Of a stretch of 64,000 bases of DNA, positions 18,093 to 30,610 are shown piece by piece. The stretch is from positions 1 to 64,000 of the forward strand of contig CAUJNA010000486.1 of the NCBI GenBank assembly GCA_963377175.1, read 5' to 3'. The translations under genes were made by a program, and so were the position numbers. Under the pieces are notes generated by a model that did no database searches, was not told the origin of the DNA, and saw only the letters and a program-made list of their open reading frames with translations. Positions within the stretch are counted from its first letter, which is position 1. Each line of letters begins with the position of its first letter. Source of the stretch: Effrenium voratum. Lineage: Eukaryota > Sar > Dinophyceae > Suessiales > Symbiodiniaceae.

Positions 18093-18214
18093 TGCTTTTA
18101 GTCCCGTCCGTACATAGATGTACGGACGGGGCAGCTTGTTTTGCACGGTTTTGCGCTGAAAAAATGCTATTCTTCCAGTGCCTATATCAATATAGACACT
18201 AGAAGTTTGCACGG
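18093..18214. repeat. Two further members of the covarying hairpin family
   Basis: The first has CCCGTCCGTACAT pairing with ATGTACGGACGGG around AG (~18103-18130). The second runs from GCTATTCTTCCAGTG to CACTAGAAG with CTATAT/ATATAG at the tip (~18166-18204). The spacer TTTTGCACGGTTTTGCGC is the complement of the copy A spacer. They lie beside viral gene fragments, which ties this hairpin family to the PLV. Confidence 0.7.
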
Positions 18215-18402
18215 GTTGCCCGTGCCAGCCCCGCTCATTTGATTGGTTCGCCCAATTCCCGAGCACCCCAAACCCAAGGAGGTGAGCAGGCTCCGGGAAT
18301 TTCAGGCAATTCCAACTTGAGTGTGATCAAAGTTTTTTTTGTGCCAAAACGGGTCCGACCCCCAACGCAGGGAGGCCGGGTCGTGCCCAAAAAAAATCAT
18401 TT

Positions 18403-18599
18403 TCAAAGGAGACTAGTCGAGAGTCCTGGGCCTCGGAGGCCCCAGGAAGTCGTCCAGCTGCCTCACAGCCGCCGGCTACGGGGGACGACGGGAACTTTGT
18501 GGTCACGACAGACCTGGGCAACAAGTTTGCCACGCTGGACCGGCTGTCCCTGAACGAACCAGAGGAACCCCGGCTGCCTTGTGATCGCCCGTGTTGTTA
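18403..18599 (+). CDS. Possible short exon, unknown protein
   Basis: A plus-strand frame ending in TAA at 18597 reads TGDDGNFVVTTDLGNKFATL and then DRLSLNEPEEPRLPC, which looks more protein-like than its neighbours. No start codon is evident; it could be a last exon or retroposed fragment. Not recognised. Confidence 0.25.
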
Positions 18600-18629
18600 A
18601 TGGTACCCAAATCTTCCAAAAGTGTTTAT

Positions 18630-18865
18630 TTAACAGAACCATGCTTAAATCATCGATGTTCGTTGGAAAACATTGTTTATTTAAACACTTTTCGCTTAAA
18701 TAAGCATTGTTTCATGGTAACATTGCTTAATTAAGGACTTTTGCGGTCTTAATTAAGCATTGTGCCGCTTAAATAAGCAATCATTGCTTAAATCGTGTTG
18801 ATATATAAAAATGTCAAAATGCTTAAATAAGCAATGTTTTTTAAGCAATGTTTTCAGCATGATCA
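18630..18865. repeat. AT-rich palindrome cluster with GCTTAAATAAGCAATG core
   Basis: Several overlapping copies of GCTTAAATAAGCAA(T/C) and CTTAATTAAG within very AT-rich DNA, in strong contrast to the GC-rich surroundings. No coding potential. Compatible with a matrix-attachment or origin-like region or the core of an AT-rich MITE; not decidable here. Confidence 0.5.
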
Positions 18866-19074
18866 CGTGCACGCATGTATATCGATCGATCATATTTTTT
18901 AATTTCAATGTTACAGCAGGCATGCAAGAATAATGAGTTGTGAGCTGTGTTCTTGTCGATTTTTTTGTGGTGCAACATGCAGCTGCGTGGAATCACGCGC
19001 AGGAATTCATGCGCACCATGCCTGTGCGTGCCACATATGTGTCAGAAACTAACACGTGCTCCAAATCTCTCCGT

Positions 19075-19163
19075 CAATCCTGCGCTGGCAACAGGATTGC
19101 CCCCGTCAATCCTGCGCTGGCAACAGGATTGCCCCCGTCAATCCTGCGCTGGCAACAGGATTG
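19075..19163. repeat. Three perfect CAATCCTG hairpin iterons beside the Dam remnant
   Basis: Three 32-base units, CAATCCTGCGCTGGCAACAG then GATTGCCCCCGT. This is the same hairpin family as after Dam in copies A and B, and like them it begins inside the Dam C-terminal codons (minus strand). Confidence 0.7.
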
Positions 19164-19590
19164 CCCCGGTGCAGCACCAGCAGCTCGGGCTTGGAACTGT
19201 TCTTGCCCGAGCTCAGGCTTGTGATGGAGTCGGCCCTGCTGTAGAGCTTTCGGGCCTCCGGCACGTCGTTGACGCTCACGACGAAGGGCAGGCCGCTCGC
19301 AAAAAGTGCGTCTCGGAGCTCCGAGTGGAAGGCCAGGTCGTGGCCCTGCCCCCTCGTGCCGTAGTAATTCATGGTGCGGCCGGGGAAGATGTCGGGAAGG
19401 TCCGCGTAAATACAGGTCTGCTGGGGTGCTGGGCGGGGCAGTGCTCGTAGATAGGCCAGTGCGTCCTGGCGCCGCACGGTTACGTTGGACGGTGGCTGCT
19501 GCAGCCGACGCACGCAGCTCGGCAGTGGCTGCTGCTGCCGTGCGAAGGAGCCCCACTTTCCTGAAAAGCTGTTGCGCAGCGTCCTGCCTG
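19160..19590 (-). pseudogene. Third Dam methyltransferase fragment
   Basis: A minus-strand match to the C-terminal half of Dam, from RNSFSGKWGSFA through SVNDVPEARKLYSRADSI. The catalytic DPPY reads DLPD, so it would be inactive. The N-terminal half with the SAM motif is missing. An isolated remnant of a third PLV copy. Confidence 0.75.
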
Positions 19591-19599
19591 GCATCGAAG

Positions 19600-21120
19600 C
19601 CTCCAGCCTGCAGAGCCGCGCAGTCCGCTGCTGTGCCTGGAGAGTTGCACACAGTTGAAAACAAGTATTTAGATCATGTTTTTGGCTGTGACTTGGATGC
19701 GCCGAGATCCTGGAACAGGAGCTGGCCCCAACACAAGAAAGCTTACGCGGAGCTTCGCTGCCGGGACTTCAGGACCAGATGATTTACAAAGGACATGTGA
19801 TGAAAGCAAAACCTTATGGAGCCCAGATTTGTGTATCCTACGTTTTGAGCGGACAAGGCGAGATGAAATGAATTTACCATGGTGGCGCTCCACTTGACAA
19901 ATGCAAGTACAAAGGAATCATCGTTTTCCCGCTCCAAGAGGACATGTAAACGAGCACATAAACGCTTGGCAACGGGTCCTATGCTGGGACTCGGACCAGA
20001 GCTCTCGCGCCATGGCTGAGCAGGCGTGCGTTCCTTTTCCCGCGCTCGGTTCGCTTTGATTTGCCTTTTTGACTGTGTCAAAGTGGTTGCGTATTCGGAG
20101 GCTCGCAGATTTTCTTACCCTTGAGTCTCGGTAATTTCTGTTCAATTTACCGTTTTGAGGAGATTTTTGGAGGTTCTGACTTGAATGTGCTCAGTTTGAC
20201 CGTTGAACAGTTCACCCCAAAAGTGCGGCCACTTGTCTACGTGTAGCCCAAAAGCCTTTTACGGAAGCTTTGGGGCGGGGGTTGTTTCCCTTCCAACCAC
20301 CAACCAAAAAAGGGGCCCTTTGAGGTTAGAATGTCTAAGAGCTCTGAAACATGGGGCAATGTGCAGTTTTTTTTTGGTGTGGGCCGTGACTCCATTTTCC
20401 AGGGGTCAAGGAGACTCCAGAACAACTTTGTTAGGGCTTTTCGCCCAGGCGATTCCGGGTTTGACCGCCCCTTTGGGTAAAAGGAGAACCACCGCTTTGG
20501 GAAAAGGGAGACCACAAGGAGCACCCCTTTTGGGGGAAGGGAGAAACCACAAGGCGACGTTTTGAGGACATTTTTGGATCTGACTTGATCGTACGGTCAG
20601 GTTTTAGACCGAGCACACCATTTTTTTTTGGGTAAGAACCGCTCGAGGCCTTCGGTTTGGGATGCCTGGCTGGCGGTTTCGGCCCCTCGGGTGGTAAAAG
20701 GACGTGGAGATGCGAAAGTCGTTGGGGGACGCCTTGGGTGGTTGAGTTGAACCCTTCAAAACACTAAAGGGCTAAACAACTAAGGGGATGGCTGGGGCCC
20801 GCCAAGAATGGTCTTTCCAAAAGGTTTGAAGTCCATGAACTCGAGTGAGCAACCGCCCGGTTCTTGGGTACCGTCCGGAATGGTTTGATGTATCACGATT
20901 TGCCAGATACGGCCCCCAGAATGGTGGGGCTTTCCTGTTGGCTTCCCTTGTTAAACCCCACCAAAGGGGGTGACTTAGCCTCGAGCAGCTTAGCCCAAGT
21001 TGAGTTGAACGTTTCTGAGGGGTCTTGTAGCACACGGGAATACGCATCCTGGGAATTGAGACCCCGAGATTTGGGCGCAGTCCGGAATTGAGACCGTGTT
21101 CTTTTGAAGCATTCTGGCCG
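19600..21120. other. No recognised gene
   Basis: TG-rich, low-complexity-leaning sequence with short inverted runs such as GAAAAGGGAGACCACAAGG repeated near 20490-20560. Open frames are short and show no domain. Confidence 0.4.
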
Positions 21121-21124
21121 TGGT

Positions 21125-21237
21125 GGTCAAAACCGTTTTGGGATCCCATTTTGGTTGGTAGGTGAATTCACCACCCATTTTAGAACCTATTTTAGTGGTT
21201 GGATTGGGATGTTCACTGGGGGTACGGGATTTTGACC
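21125..21237. mobile_element. MITE family 2 copy (GGTCAAAA termini)
   Basis: Begins GGTCAAAACCGTTTTGG and ends GGATTTTGACC, with the internal GTGAATTCACCACC and GGATTGGGATGTTCAC shared by other copies. Short inverted ends, no coding capacity. Confidence 0.55.
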
Positions 21238-21736
21238 CTTGGCCTTTTGAGAGCCCTGGATTTTGTTGAGGGAAGGTGTCATCTCCAAGCCAATTTCCCG
21301 ATGATCCAGAGGGAGGCTGATAGATCCGATTGTCACACAGTCTTGAGGGTTGATCTTCCAATTTTTCGGTTTCCCATCCTTCACCCGTCTGGTCCCTGAA
21401 GGTTGTTTTTTTTTTGCGGAGCGGCCGTGGATCCTTGAAGCGGATGGTTCCAATCTGCCGACTTGAAAGACTTAATGAGAGAGTTTTCAGGTACCCCAGA
21501 CTTGAAGAAAAGGAGCCTGGACATGCTATTCCCAATTTTGGACATTTGGCCAAAGAGGACCTTGAAGATTCCAGGATTCTATGCAGCTGGAAAATAGCCC
21601 TGGTACACACAGAACCAACATGAAAGAGGTGTGACCATCCGCCCTGCCTTCCCCAAAACGAGATGAGCATCCTTGGATGTACAGGTTCTGGGAGTTGCGG
21701 CTGTACCAGGACCCTACACTCCCAGTCTTTCCCAAA

Positions 21737-21850
21737 TGGCCATGGGCTTTTCGAAAGCCCGGTTAGCCCCCAGTGAACATCCCAATCCAACCACTATAAC
21801 GGAGTGAAATGGGTGGTGCACCCCAAAATGGTACCAAAACGGTTTTGACC
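21737..21850. mobile_element. MITE family 2 copy, inverted
   Basis: Reverse orientation: starts GGCCATGGGCTTTT, contains GTGAACATCCCAATCCAACC and ends CAAAACGGTTTTGACCC. With the copy at 21125 it brackets ~500 bases that hold no recognised gene. Confidence 0.55.
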
Positions 21851-23936
21851 CACTGCCAAATCGAGAAAAGACACAGGAATTTCATTCTATCTGGCAGGGA
21901 GCTGTTTTTTAAATTTTCAGGAAGGGATGACTGACCCAGAATGGGGGTGGAGTGGTCCAGGGAGCTGTTTGAAACTTTTTCAGGAAGACCATTCTTGGAG
22001 CTGCGTCAAGTTTTCAGGAGGAAGCCGCCTGCCATTCTTCTCTTGCGTCGGTTTTTGTTGCCTTACGGCCTGGGATTACATGGGGATGACTGAGGCCTTT
22101 TTTGGGGTCAGGAGGTGGTATTCCCGGGGTGTAGTGCAAAAACCCTTAGACCAAAAAGGCAGGGCTCCTTAAAAGACACTCATTTTGGCGACCATTTGAG
22201 TTAGATGTTGCTTTTTCAACGTCAAAATGAAGAAATGGACACCGCCATTCACAAGTTGCAATGTTCATTTGTGGATCCATTGTAAGGATCCCTTAGACAT
22301 GAGGTGCGGCCTGAAGCTTTGATGACTCGATCAAACTCCTTTGCTTCACCTAAGCGGACCTCACAGATTGTAGCGGTGTACGACTTGAGCTCTTGCCGCG
22401 CAAGGTATGACCAGGATGTGCCGGCATTCAATTGACCAAGGAGCATTTACCTGGGTGTGCCTTTTTTGAGTACCTTTGTTTGTGGTTTTGAATGGAAGCC
22501 AAAAGGAACACCACCAAGTTTGGGGTCCCCTAAAAAACAGACACCCATTTACCCGGCCACAACCTGTCCATGGCAGCCGATGCCATCCCTTGCTAATCTG
22601 AATCAATGTGGCTTTGTGTCCGAGACCAGCATTGCGCTTCGGCGTCTATTGTATATCCCTCCCTTGCGCCAGCCCAAAAAGAAGTGTAGCCTTCTCAACA
22701 AAACACACACACACACAGAAAAGGGCCTTTTTGCCACCTTTGGTGGGAAAAAATGGTCGACCCCCTAGTGAAGGATTCCCGGGTCGCCCATCTTCTCGCA
22801 AAGGGCAAAAAACGACGTCCCTGTTTCCACGCGCAGGGGGAAGGATTCCTGAGGGGGTCGCCCATTTTCTCGCAGAGGGCGTTTCAAACGACGTCCCTGA
22901 ACAGACCCATGTGATCCGGGCAGGGTTGTGGGATCACTCGGGCTTTATCCGCACTTCTGTGATACAAGTTGGAATCCCCTCTTTAAATGGCGGTGTAGTC
23001 TTTGGGAAGACCTTTTTCTTGTATCACAGATTCGTGGATTCCATTTCCCACAGACCCATCCGATCCGCGGTGTTTGTGTCTGACCGATCCGCTCAGCTCA
23101 GAGCAGCTCAGCTCTCAGCCAGCCTTGAGGCCTCGAGGAGCTTCTTCTGTGCCGGCAGGCGCCTCGAAGCTTCACAGCTTCCGGGGCTTTTCGCGGGGTG
23201 TTTTTTTTCTCCTTCTTTATTGTTTCTCTCTCTTTTTTTTTTTTCTCCCCGGGGGAAGCGAACCGCGCGGAAGTCAAAAAGGTGAGCTGACGAGGAGGTC
23301 GCACAAAGTTTGGGCCGCTCGAATATGATGTGTGTTTTTTTTGGGTCGTTCAAACAGCGTCCAGTCATTTGTTAGTGTTAATCTACGCACGAGGCTGAAA
23401 CTCATAGTGGCTATGGGATATGGAACTGCCGAGTAGTCTCCATGTTTCAACCCCGCCTCAAAAAGGGTTGCCCCATCCAACACAACATCCTTAAGTGCTA
23501 TATGGCCTCCGTACTTCCAGAACCTCTCGAACCTCTCTCCCGGTAGATAGCAGAATTCCCTTTCTCATGGATAAGTAAACAAGATGACTAAACCAGAATG
23601 AGGGAATTGTGTTATCTACATTCATCTACAGTAAGTGTATTTGCGACAGTTTGCAGCCTGTTGATGGGAGGTAACCCAGTTGAGAACCCAATTCTCCAAA
23701 ACGTGGTCCTGGGAACGCAGTTGATACGAAAGAGATTTGGATCCGTCTTGGTTGTGGGGACCCTTTTTCGTCGGTTTTCAAAAATTGGAAACCAAGAGGA
23801 GAACCACGAGTTTCGCTTCTTCTTTGGTTTCTTCTTCTTTTTGGGGGGGCTGGGGGCGGGGGTTCGACCTGAAAGAAAGCACGCACGCGCCACGCATTTT
23901 TACCGTCGCAGCCGTTGCAGCCGCAGGCATGCCGGG
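21851..23936. other. No recognised gene
   Basis: TG/CT-rich intron-like sequence. Contains near-duplicates around GGGTCGCCCATCTTCTCGCA (22790 and 22858) and a ~40-base block with TTGTATCACAGA. No domain-bearing frame. Confidence 0.35.
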
Positions 23937-23999
23937 CGCTGAAGGAGGCGTCGCGCGCGCCGCTGCTGGCGAGCCTTGCAGGGGGCCACAAAGGGGACC
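23937..23999 (+). CDS. Candidate HEAT/ARM-like exon 1
   Basis: A GC-rich island after a CCGCAG acceptor-like site and before a GT donor-like site. It reads ACRALKEASRAPLLASLAGG, a helix pattern like the other islands at 34-46 kb on the same strand. Tentative. Confidence 0.3.
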
Positions 24000-25900
24000 G
24001 TTTTTTCTCTCCGTTTTTTCCCCCCCCCTTTTCTTCTTCGTTTCCTTTCATTGAATGAACACCAGCCATGTTTATTTTGAACTTCCTCAATTTGGATTCC
24101 CATGTCTGTGTCTTTTCTTCTCACCGAAGCGAGTTCTTTAGAGCTACTGATCGGAGTTCTGCAAGGTAGACACATCCGAGAAAAGCCGCCCGATTTTCCG
24201 TGGGGCGCCTTTCCTTTTGTTAGCTTGGACGGGTTAAACCATTTAAAGTCAAGGACACATCTTTTAGTTGAACAACAACAACCCAAAGCTCATGGGCTTT
24301 TTAAAGCATGCCTAACACCCTGTAAAGTCAACTCAAGAACGGGTGCCAAAGCTTTTTTCTCCATGGCCGCGGGATGTCTGGGCCCAGCAGTGTCAATCCT
24401 TTTTTCCTTTGGGCGTGTTCTTTTTTTTTTGTTGGGAACCGTGGGGTCCAACCGTGTGGGGTCCCTTTAAACTCTCAGAAAGAAAAGCACCAAAAAGCCG
24501 CCCTCCGGCCCTGGCAGGTTTAGGAAATGCCGGTGCATTTTTGCTTTTGGCTTCCTTTTAAAGCAACCAGAGTGGTTTGAATTTGAGTCTGCAAAATGGA
24601 ATCTCCTTTTGTGTCCATACCAGGGGTACCGGGAGGCTTCCGGCGGAGATTGAATCCGGGGGTTTCCCCAAGTAGCTGTCTTGCTGGTGCGAGACAAGTA
24701 GGGCAGTGGGAATGAGCCTGCTTTGGAAACCGGTTTCCCGAATTTTACACAAGCAACCAGGATGGCTTCTCTTGCGGCCATTCGAATTCTCATCTCCATC
24801 TCGCACCAGCTTGCTGTTTAAGCTTTGCGGGGCCCAAATAGTTTGAACCCCAGTCAGTCTCAGGGCAAGCGAGCAAAGGAATATAGGCGAGGTTAGAATT
24901 CTGGATTCACAGAATTCTCCGATTCGGTGGCCTGAAGGCAGTAAGTTTGCTGTACAGGAGGGGTTGGGGCTTAAGGGAGGAATGTCACCTGCTATTGGGT
25001 TGGATCTTTAGACTTTAGCTTTTTGGGGAATCAAGTTGGGTTTTCCACTCAACCCCCAAAAAGTTTTCAACTTTTTGCAGGGGGGTCGTTGCAGCAACCA
25101 AGTGACGGGGTCAAAGGTGTATGGCTTTGCGATGGATCCAAGTCTCTAGTGGTCGAGCCGGGCTCCTAAAGCAGCCCGGCTCGAAGTGTTGTCTTCAATC
25201 CCTAGGGGTCCGTGCACGGAATCCTCGGCGGCTATGAAGTCCACCTCACAAGCGCTTGGTGCAGCTGAATCTCCAGGAATTCTGATGTCCACCATTTCGG
25301 GCACCTAATCAAAGCTGCCCACATGGAATTTTTGACGGTTTCGTCCGTGTTCTTTTTGTGAATCTCGGGTACCAATCGAAGAGGTTTGCGTGTCTGTCAA
25401 CCCCCGAGGTCCCAGAGCTGACTTTCTATAGGCCGAACCAACATGGCCCAGGGGCACTCAAATTGGTTCGGGGAAAATCCACCCAAAGCAACAGTATGGT
25501 GTGTCCTTGTGGGGGACCTCCCAAAATGCCGCAACAGTTTTCCTTTTCCTTTCAATGACTTCCCATGGTTTCTGAACGGTGCGAACGGAATTTCGTCCAT
25601 CCACAGCACCTCCTCCAGACCAAAAGACTCCTTGTGCCGAGCGGGCCTTTGGAGCAACCCACGAGGAAACCAACCAATTCGCGGAGTTTGGTTCGGTAAC
25701 CCAGCCTCCACGGAAGATACTACATTTTGAGGGGCTAAACCATGACTAAGTTTGCTGCCATGCTCCTGACTTTGGTTTTATGGTTCTCCACAGCCCATCA
25801 TGCGCACCCTATACAGTTAATATTCATATATACATTTCCATCGTTATTGTTATTATGATTATGTGCGCATGTTTTGCTGAGTGATGGACCTGAAGGCCTT
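24000..25900. other. No recognised gene
   Basis: Intron-like T/G-rich sequence. A single MITE-1-like end (GAAATTTCGTCCATCCACAG) is seen near 25585-25605. Nothing else is identified. Confidence 0.35.
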
Positions 25901-26542
25901 TTCCGGTTCAAGTTCCTTGTATGGATAGGCCTATTGCAGTAGGGTCAGCGTCCGGTGTGGCATCCAGTCTCATCTTGTCCATTCTGAGGAGTCTGACCGT
26001 TGATAGCCCTCTAGAGCCAATCACTGCACCCATTGCACATTGCCTGGAGTGCCCACCTAGTTTGAACTTCGAGGAATTCCATTCCCGATTTTCCTGCTTG
26101 GTGTGTTGTGCGGTTGTCTTTTAGGCCCATTCCTGGATTTGTGTTGGCTAGCCAGACAGCGCTGGCGTAGGTTCATCTGGGAACAAGTGTCATCTGATCC
26201 GCCACGACCCAGGGCCTTGCATCGGGTCCTTGCATCCCACTGAGCTGACAGCGTTGGTTGAATCCCTCCGTGTGAGGGAGTAGCCGCCGTCTTGCAGGAG
26301 AATTCCTTGAGACTTCAGGCCGTGGCAGAGTGTGTAGACTGCAGAATCGGTTTTACATTGTCGTCAGAGATCACAACGGCAACGTGTTCCGGTTACCAGT
26401 CAAAGTCTTCTTTCGTTTCGGTTCCGTGCAGCGCATTTGCCAGACCAGTGCAGGATTTGGTGAGAGTGTGTTGTGGGTGTACCGTCCATTAGAGAGGGAC
26501 GCATTGCAGTGAGCGCAGCAGCAGGCGTGAGGAGGTTCAATA

Positions 26543-28183
26543 ATGCCAGAAGGCTCTGACTTAGGTGAGGAAGAAGCCCCATCCTTGCCTGGTCTGAGTG
26601 ACGGGGCTGGCCCAGAAGGCCAATTTGGCCCACGTGAGTTTTTTGTCAGTGGTAGTGACGGTGCGTTGGATCCAGAGTACCGTGTCGGGAGTTTGATTTT
26701 GCCCTCCGATGTCACCATCAGTGCAATAGCCATTGGCCTTTTTGAGGATCGCGTCTTAGTTGCAGTGCCAGAGGTTGCCTGGCATAGGTCAGTCGGAAAA
26801 CGACTGTTGCCCCAGAAAGCCTTGTCCAAGCCTGTTGCCGTAGGAGTTGCCGGTTGCACCCTCTCGGACCGAAGTTCCGAGTCATCCATCGTAGGAGAAT
26901 TGAAAGTATGGGTCGGTTTGCTGGACTCAGACCTGGAAGCGTTGCTCGACTATGCTTCCGAGGAACCTGCCCAACACCATTTTGGAAGTTTGGGGGTAAA
27001 CCTGTTGGTAACGTATGCCCAAGCACTTGTCGATGTAAGCAATGCTCATTTCGCTTTTGTCACCGCCGAGTCCGGCGATGGGTATCCCGGTCCCAGTCAG
27101 GAGGAACGGTTGGCTCATTTGGAGCAGATGATGGGGCGCATCCAGAGCGGCCTAGATGCCTTGTTGGAGGATCGCCAGAAGCCAGAAAAGCAGAGGCCAC
27201 CGGCTTTGAGGCCTACTCCAGGCCGTGTCGGACCCAAAGCCGCCAGCAGGGAGCGTCTGATCGAGGTTGGAAACTTGATCAAGAAGAAGCCCAAGAAGTT
27301 GGAAGAGCTCCCCAAAGAAAAGGTCAAGTCCGTTGGTCCTTTGAGCGAGAGCGAGGACGAAGCAGAAGTCGTCGCAGAAGATCCAGAAGTACCCGGCTTC
27401 GGCGAGTCTGGGCTAGCTCCAGGTTCAGGGGTGGAGGAGGCCATTCGCCAGCTGACACAGATTGCAGCCAAGTTGAGCGAAAAGCCAAACAAGAAAGAGA
27501 GTCTAGAAACTATTCTGGACGGAGGCGGTGGTTTGGGAAGCTCCAGCGAATCCAGCAGCCTTCCAGGGTCTCGCAAGAACTCGGCTGCCCTTCGTGCTTT
27601 GCAGAGGTGTCTCCACGAAAATCCCAAGTATCTGTTTCAGACGATCGAAGCCAGGTTGCAAGCCGATTTCCAAGCCCGGTCAGTTCAGCCCGGCGAGCCG
27701 TTTGCTGCAGGGACCACAGTTCGTGGATGGCTTGCGGGAAGAAGCCGCACACAGAATTTCACGAACTTGGTACGATGGTCATGGCAGGTCGGAGGAATCT
27801 GGGATTGCCTGATACAGGGCAAACACGACGAGGCCCGCTGATCAGTGCGGCAGATCAATCCAGCATCGATGCCGGAAGTTGGGTTCTTTCGTCGGTCAGC
27901 CTCTTGGAGAATGCGCCCCCCGTATAGCAGTCATCAAACCCCAAGTGCCCACGAGATGCAGCATTCAGCCTTGACGGACGCACGATGGGCGGAAGTGTAT
28001 CTAGGTCACCTGAAGGAGATCGATGCTTTCTCAGATGCCAAGAGGAAACTCGGAGGAAGGACAGATCGCAGCGGTGGAGGGAAGGAGGAGGAGCCGAATC
28101 CCAAAAACCGTCCCAAAAACAGGGCAAAGCCCAAGCCAGAGAACAAGAACCCGAGCCAGCCAAGCTCGGGAAGCACTGCGTAG
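26543..28183 (+). pseudogene. Gag-like protein of the DIRS-like element
   Basis: The main frame (432 residues from MPEGSDLGEEEAPSL) has an acidic N terminus, a central helix LAHLEQMMGRIQSGLDALLE, a Lys/Glu-rich linker (KKKPKKLEELPKEKVK) and a C-terminal helical block RALQRCLHENPKYLFQTIE. The protein continues in other frames through SSIDAGSWVLSSVSLLENAP and ARWAEVYLGHLKEIDAF, ending in a Lys/Pro-rich tail at 28183. At least two frameshifts lie near 27840 and 27925. No zinc knuckle seen. The structural role is inferred from position. Confidence 0.5.
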
Positions 28184-28269
28184 CTAGATGCAAGATGAAG
28201 GACCCCGAGGGTTCGGCTGGACCTTCGGATACTGAGTCCACCAAGCATAGCCAGCCATCTTTAATTCAC

Positions 28270-29680
28270 TTGCCTGGCTCAGCCGCTCCGACTTTTGTGA
28301 TAGGCCCCTTGCTTTGTAAGCTTGTCAGAGTCTTGTTGCATAGTCATTGCCGGTTGGGTTGTTTTGCGCGGAGTTCTGCAGCCCGCCATAGTGAGGACGC
28401 CAGTCAGTCCTTTGCAGCCTTTGGGAAGGTGTTTCCAATGCCAGTGCCCTACCCTGAAGTCTTCAGGTCCGGTGGGGTCAGAACTGATGCAACTGGCAGC
28501 CGTAAGAGATACGTCTCCATGTTGGTGATTTGTCTTAACTACTTGCATTGCAACCGCCCAAGTCGTGCCGATGTCCACGTTGTCAATTGCAAGAAGCTGT
28601 CAGCTTGTCAGTGGCGCGCAGTGCGCCGCCTTGAGCACCTTTGCCAGGCTTGGTTTGAAGTTTCACCCGTTGGGCCAGAGGAAATGGGGAGGGCAGCGGC
28701 CAAGGTTGAAACACTGACTCAGGCCCTGTCGTCTTTAGAGTCCAGAGCCCGTGCGCTCGCCCCCGGATGAGATTGCAGAGCGTCAGGTTCAGAGCACTGA
28801 AGATGAGGCAGCCAAGAGGCTGCATCTGGACACAGGGATGACCACTTTCAAGCCTGTAGACCCCTCACGACTAAGTTTTGTTGGACGCCCGTCCTTCAAT
28901 CCTGGACCTTATCTAGATCCAGTAAGCAAACGGATTTTTGATGACCCGCTTAGCACCAGGCTTGATCCCAGCAACTCCCCAGGGAAGCCGCCTAAGCTCA
29001 GAGTGCATTGCAGTAGGGCTGATAAAATTCGTTTGTTCACACTGCTTGATAGTTGTGGTAGGTTATCCTTGTTTCCCAGCAGCTTGGTGACACCACAGTT
29101 CGGTTCAGGTCTCTTTACAGTCGTGAAAAGCTTAGAAAAAGACAGATTGATAATGGACTTAGAGGGGCCAACGCCCTTGAGTCCCCGCCGCGGAGGTGGA
29201 TCGGCAGCCTTGGTTCGGGCGATGCACTCACAAAGCTTGTCCTTGAACCCCACCAAAAGATCCTAACAAGTGGAAACGATCTCAGGGATTTTTATCACCT
29301 GTTTTTGACCAGCCCGGGCCCGTAGGAACGTCTTGGTAGGTGCAGTTCATAGTGCTGAGGTTTCACACCTCAAGTGTGTCCCTAGAGAACTTGAGAAGTC
29401 GGGCATGCTGTATGGGTGCTTGAACACTCTCGCGATGGGAGATTGTCAGGCCGTGGAACTCGCTCAGAGCTGCCACTTGTCGATGGGATTGCAACACCAG
29501 GTGATCAACTCTGACACCTTTTTCACCTTCCGCAAGCCACTTCCTCGATCCAGTGCTTTTGCAGGGCTGATCATAGATGACGTCATCAGCTTTGCAGTTG
29601 TCGAGACCTTGTCCCTGGTTCGATTGATGGGGCCAAGATGGCTGAGCAGATGCTTCAAGTGTATAAGGATGTCAAGCTGA
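28270..29680 (+). pseudogene. Reverse transcriptase of the DIRS-like element
   Basis: Reads in pieces: a lead region to ~28770, then DPVSKRIFDDPLSTRL and VVKSLEKDRLIMD. After a frameshift near 29165 come ESPPRRWIGSLGSG, TSGNDLRDFYHLF (motif A region), LAMGDCQAVELAQSCHLSMG (motif B region) and GLIIDDVISF, where IDD is the catalytic motif C (usually YxDD). Another shift lies near 29330. Synthesises cDNA in an active element; this copy is dead. Confidence 0.65.
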
Positions 29681-30610
29681 TTCCCAATGAAGACAAGTCC
29701 TTTCGGGATAAGGTCCAAAGTTCGTTTTGGGGGGTTGACCTTGATGGTGAATCTGGGTTGCTGCGTGGGTCGCTGCGTCGGGCCATCCCTCTCTTTAGCA
29801 TGCTGATTGAAGTTGCCGAGATAGGCCAAGCCACTGGCGATTTACTGCAGATCCTATGTGGTAGCCTCATTTCGCTTTTTCTTTTCCGCAGGCGGTTTCT
29901 GTCCCTCATGGATCCCTTGTTCGCTGCTGTGAGTTCCCATGGACCTCGAGAAGTCTTTGCCTTGTCAGGCGAGGTGAAAAGCTGTCTTTTGACATGTGCC
30001 AGTCTGCTTCCAGTTGCTGTGACAAACCTTCGTGCTGCAGTGCCCGAACGCATTGGGGCCAGTGATGCCAGTAATTGGGGGGAAGCTGGAGTGGCGTGCC
30101 AGGTGCCCCAAGCCTTTTGTAAGGAGATGCTGAGGCACACTCTGCAGAAGAGCATCTGGGTTAAGCTTTTAGCTCCAGCTGCTGCCTGGCTGAAGTCTCA
30201 TGGGCAGCTTCCGATCTCGGAAGAGGTCCCCGATCCAGAGCAAGCGTATCAGTCCAACCCACTGTGGGAGCTGTGCGCTGATGGGCTCACCTATCACCTG
30301 GTGTTCAGCAAAGCCAAGACCTCCAACCGACACATAAGTATAGGTGAACTCCGTGCAGCCCTGAAGTTGGAAAAAAGTTTCACCCACTCAGTGCCAAGTA
30401 GCAGACACCTGGTTGGACTTGACTCTCAGGTGGCCCTAGGATGTTTGATCAAGGGTCGGAGCAGCTCACGGTCATTAAATCTAGAACTTGAGGGAGTATA
30501 CCCACAATGCTCGCTTTTGATTCCTACCTTGAATGCTTTTTTTTTCTACCCTCATCAATCGGGCTGATGACCCGACCAGGGGGAAGGAGATCAGGCTGGC
30601 CGTCTTGGTG
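29638..30610 (+). pseudogene. RT C-terminal region and RNase H of the DIRS-like element
   Basis: Contains SSFWGVDLDGESGLLRGSL (typical post-RT connection). RNase H signatures are GASDASNWGEAG (first Asp), HISIGELRAALKLE (Glu) and LVGLDSQVALGCLIKG (second Asp). The end, NRADDPTRGKEIRLA, appears after a frameshift near 30545 and is the usual N-x-A-D-x-P-(S/T)-R close of such RNase H domains. Confidence 0.65.

Noticed and set aside
20990..21790. 266-codon minus-strand frame
   Set aside because: Spans the region between two inverted MITE-2 copies, composition not protein-like, no recognisable motif.
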